Shown here piece after piece: positions 61,070 through 64,000 of a DNA stretch of 64,000 bases. The stretch covers positions 2,170,001-2,234,000 of the forward strand of contig BTRK01000004.1 of NCBI GenBank assembly GCA_036245805.1, written 5' to 3'. Each line of letters opens with the position of its first letter. Position 1 is the first letter of the stretch. Position numbers and translations under genes: made by a program. Under the pieces are notes generated by a model. The model was not told where the DNA came from. It made no database searches and saw only the letters and a program-made list of their open reading frames with translations. Source of the stretch: Pristionchus mayeri (lineage: Eukaryota > Nematoda > Chromadorea > Rhabditida > Neodiplogasteridae).

Positions 61070-62763
61070 TTCGTTGTTCCATCTTCTGGTTGTATCTCAT
61101 CGTCGTGCCCACGATGCTCTTTTACATCGTCACCCTCGTCGGCATCTTCTTCTACGAGGGAGAAGACGCACTGGCGAATGCGGTTAGGAGAGCTACCTAC
61201 ATATTTACAATTGCTCCCAATTCTGGGCGATTGGTTGCGTCGTTTAGAAGAATCTGGGGTAGTCGTATGTTAATTGTCTTTCTCTCTCACGACTATACCT
61301 AGGGACCACAAGGTGGCTACTCGAAATCGTCACACAGGTATAATTGTGTTGTTAATGTGTTCGTATGGGGCTAAATAGGACCATGCATTTTGAATTAGGT
61401 TGATATCTAATGTTTGAGCAAAGTTATGACCCAAAATGTGGGTGAATTGATCATAACGTGAACGGCCCAAAAAGCGAGAAGAGAGAAAGAGGGGCGGAGC
61501 CTATTTCTCCTTTGCCGTTTCAATTCTCGAAACTATCGGGTAGGGCTTCGCCGAACCCTACAGGGAAAGAAAACGAGCTTTCACGTAGGCGGGGCGCTCT
61601 CTAGTCACGCCGAGTGAGAGACGAGTGGAGGGAGGTGAGGGAGAGGGAGGGGGAAGCGGTGAGAGTCGCGAGCCAAGCGCGCTTCGAATTCGACGAAGCA
61701 CAATCTTCATTCCCAACCAAATCACTCGTTAAAAATTGAATTTGGAAGCTCTTTTCATCCTCTTTCGAATAAGTCTCCGTGACCCTCGAAATTCCTTTTC
61801 TAAGTAGGTCAGCATACGAGTTTCATATTTTTCTAAGTCAAGTCGCTCTATAAAACTCATATGCTGACCTACTTAGAAAAGGAATTTCCAGGGTCACGGA
61901 GGCTCATTCGAAAGAGGATGAAAAGAGCTTCCCAATTCTTTTTTTGATCGAGTGATTTGGTTGCGAATGAAGACTGTGCTCCTCTTGTCTCGCTTTTGCG
62001 GGGTAAAGTGTCCGAGCAGAGTGGGCGGAGCTTGCAGAGTCTAACTATACCGGTTGAGAACGTATGCGAAGTGGATTATGTACATTAGCAGAGGCATGGC
62101 GCAGCTCCCTTGTTCGCGGTCAAAGCTTTTTTTTTCTAGCAAATCCGTGCAAAAAGAGTTCGATCTCGCAGGCTTCCATCGACGTCACTAATGCTGGTCG
62201 TCAAAATTCTCTCAGAAGCCCTCGACAAAGCAGACAGCCTGCCCGGACTCGGTCAGTTTTTCCCGTAGTTTCTTTGTACAATCGAAGTTTAACGACATGC
62301 AGAGTAAATCAGAAAAGGATCCGAACTTCTGAACTTATTGAGAAATATCTGGACTTTGGAGAAATGAGATCTCTGAGCAATTGACCCATTTCTCAGAGAA
62401 ATCGGTAATTGATTCAACTCATGTTGAGATCTCGGGATCTCACTCACCGGGCCAACCTTAATTAAAAGGCTGCGATAAAAAAGATTTTTCACAAATGAAA
62501 ATGCTTCGCTAATTATCCAATTTCCAGGCTGGTTCATCTTCGCAGAGCTCACCGTCGCTTGCCTCTCAGTTATTTCTCTTCTCATTCTGGAAATGATTCG
62601 ATCGGGGGCACTGAAATACGTGAGGATGAAGGAGGAACGACGCGTTGGGCCCGTCGTCGCATTCCTCATCAACAAGAAAGTATATCGAGCAGCCAAGTTC
62701 ACCTTTTTCCTGCTGGCAATGGTTGCCCTAGTGCTGAATGCGATGCTCAATTGGAGTCGATAA
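61070..62763 (+). pseudogene. Broken fourth channel copy G4 (exons 9-11)
   Basis: Closest to G3. Exon 9 is truncated at its 5' end (61070-61182, FWLYLIVVPTMLFYIV). Exon 10 (62172-62251) is 80 bp instead of 94: the stretch for the start of TM2 (GGTCTCACAACGAT) is deleted, which shifts the frame. Exon 11 (62528-62763) is complete and ends MLNWSR. Exons 1-8 are absent. Between exons 9 and 10 lies a palindromic element. It cannot make a channel. Confidence 0.85.
61696..61982. repeat. Palindromic element inside G4
   Basis: Arms of about 120 bp: GAAGCACAATCTTCATTCCC pairs with GCGAATGAAGACTGTGCT, and TTCCTTTTCTAAGTAGGTCA pairs with TGACCTACTTAGAAAAGGAA. Its right flank (GAGCTTGCAGAGTCTAACTA, about 62027) is related to 37435-37480 inside the F2 intron element. 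Confidence 0.75.
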
Positions 62764-62845
62764 TTATTTTGAATGTTTGTCTGTGATTCCTTGCTGTTTT
62801 AAGCAGTCGTGAATATGGCTCAATTATATCAAAAATAAAGGTTTA

Positions 62846-63929
62846 CAGGGTGCGAGAAAAGTATGGTGACAAGTCTTTTACGTAATATCTCGCGAAGTAA
62901 TGATAGCATAGATTCCTGCTTTCGCCATTGTATGCCTGCATACAGTACCTCCAATAATTTTATCACAGTTCCCCATCTATCGATTTTGTCTTTCAGAGCT
63001 TTTCGATTTTCAAGTTCGAAAAAATGGGCCCTTGGCCCGCAGCTCATTTTTCTCTTTAATTAATAATAAAAAATCTTCGGATAATAATTCCCTTACTTGC
63101 TCAACTGTAGTATGGAGAGCAACCATTCCCCTTTAAAGTATACTTGTTTCAGCGGAAATACGATATCAGGAAACGGAGAAATATGAAAATAACTGCATCA
63201 CACTTTGATACGGAATTATCTTTTCGAAAAATCGCATTTTTGAATTTCTTTGTCAGCATCCATATATTGAGATATAAACTTGTATGTTGTATGCGAGGAC
63301 CGAATTATGAATTTTAGTAGCGTCAAACTGAATGAAAACATGGTTTAAACTACTGAACCATACATGAGAAAATATGGCTGAAAACGACACTTGGGACCGA
63401 TTCGAAAAAGGTACAGAAGCAGATTCGCTTTCCCAATTTAAACTGAAAGCATATTTGCACTACTGAACGGGCGTGTACCATAATACATACGGTTATATTT
63501 TTCTACCGTTCATATTTGATGGACGCGGCATCTTTATTCGAGAAAATTTTTTCGAGGGCCGTTCGTCACAGCTTACTTTTAAATATTTTTTAGATGTACA
63601 ACCAAATCACCAAATTAAATGGACACATATTTAGACTCGTGCACAAGTGCCCTTCCTAATAAAAAAATAATGGAATGCGCCACCTACTACATTGTTGTAA
63701 TGCGGCATTAAAGAATACGACTCATGCAGTGAGAGAAACATGATCGTTTTTCTTCACTACATTTTTAATAAATTAAACCTCGTAATCTAAAAGAAATATT
63801 TGTTTGATACTTGAGCGCTAAATAGGTAAATAGCTAAGGTACATGGTGCAAAAAATTGGGAGAAATTAAAACACTGCGCACCAAGTGGGGCTTAATTGAA
63901 ATATGTCACAATACTTTTCTCGCACCCTG
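62846..63929. mobile_element. Tc1/mariner-like element with no transposase, in G4 3' UTR
   Basis: 26-bp terminal inverted repeats starting CAGGGTGCGAGAAAAGTAT with one mismatch between ends, flanked by TA. The site is confirmed by paralogs: G3 has AAGGCTTACAATGAGTTC uninterrupted at 55811, while here AAGGTTTA is followed by the 1,084-bp insert and then TACAATGAGTTC. No long frame on either strand, so it needs a transposase from elsewhere. Confidence 0.9.
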
Positions 63930-64000
63930 TACAATGAGTTCTTAATTGTAAATTAATATACTTCCGCCTCCCACTCTCAAAACATACCGGAGTAGCGACG

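Noticed and set aside
61990..62160. Extra coding exon before exon 10 of G4
   Set aside because: No match to other channel copies; the open frame there is repeat sequence.

Overview
The window is nematode nuclear DNA. It holds small exons split by introns (many only 43-70 nt) with TTTCAG-type acceptors, and its genes belong to families that are expanded in nematodes: seven-pass chemoreceptors, short Cys-loop ligand-gated channels and a CUB-like secreted protein. I could not fix the species. A free-living rhabditine or diplogastrid worm such as Pristionchus is a guess. All gene models below were built by hand by splicing exons whose phases agree; none has transcript support.

Layout. 0.5-4.8 kb: a Str-superfamily receptor, then receptor A, the first of five paralogs (A-E). 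4.8-6.0 kb: remnant of a non-LTR retrotransposon and hairpin repeats. 6.0-9.6 kb: a CUB-like, probably GPI-anchored protein whose 5' exon I could not find. 10.7-12.1 kb: receptor B. 12.9-14.4 kb: an Srh/Sri-like receptor. 16.7-19.5 kb: a complete Srt receptor with a tRNA-derived SINE in intron 1. 20.6-21.1 kb: a 485-bp palindrome. 21.3-23.6 kb: receptor C, with a mariner element sitting exactly on a splice acceptor. 25.5-31.3 kb: receptors D and E, a convergent pair. 32.9-38.9 kb: tandem Str-like receptors F1 (damaged splice site) and F2. 39.6-40.8 kb: a mariner-sized element without a reading frame. 41.4-55.7 kb: three tandem ligand-gated channel subunits G1, G2 and G3. 56.0-56.4 kb: a 51-bp minisatellite. 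57.4 kb: a copy of the G3 3' end. 59.0-60.5 kb: the 3' part of a Str/Srd-like receptor (H). 61.1-62.8 kb: a broken fourth channel copy (G4) with a TA-inserting element in its 3' UTR.

How the genes relate. Nearly every gene codes for a sensory membrane protein. The five A-E receptors keep an almost fixed exon pattern (63, 63, 83 and mostly 157 bp), so they come from duplication of one gene. G1-G3 (plus G4) share an 11-exon pattern in the same way. The space between and inside the genes is full of short inverted-repeat elements, often inside introns, and several have altered splice sites or duplicated gene pieces.

Most notable observations: an inverted copy of exon 5 and its upstream intron inside the next intron of G3, able to form a hairpin over a coding exon; loss of the second Cys-loop cysteine in G2; a mariner insertion whose TA duplication rebuilds the splice acceptor of gene C; five apparent GC splice donors; and two otherwise intact receptor genes with a destroyed AG acceptor.
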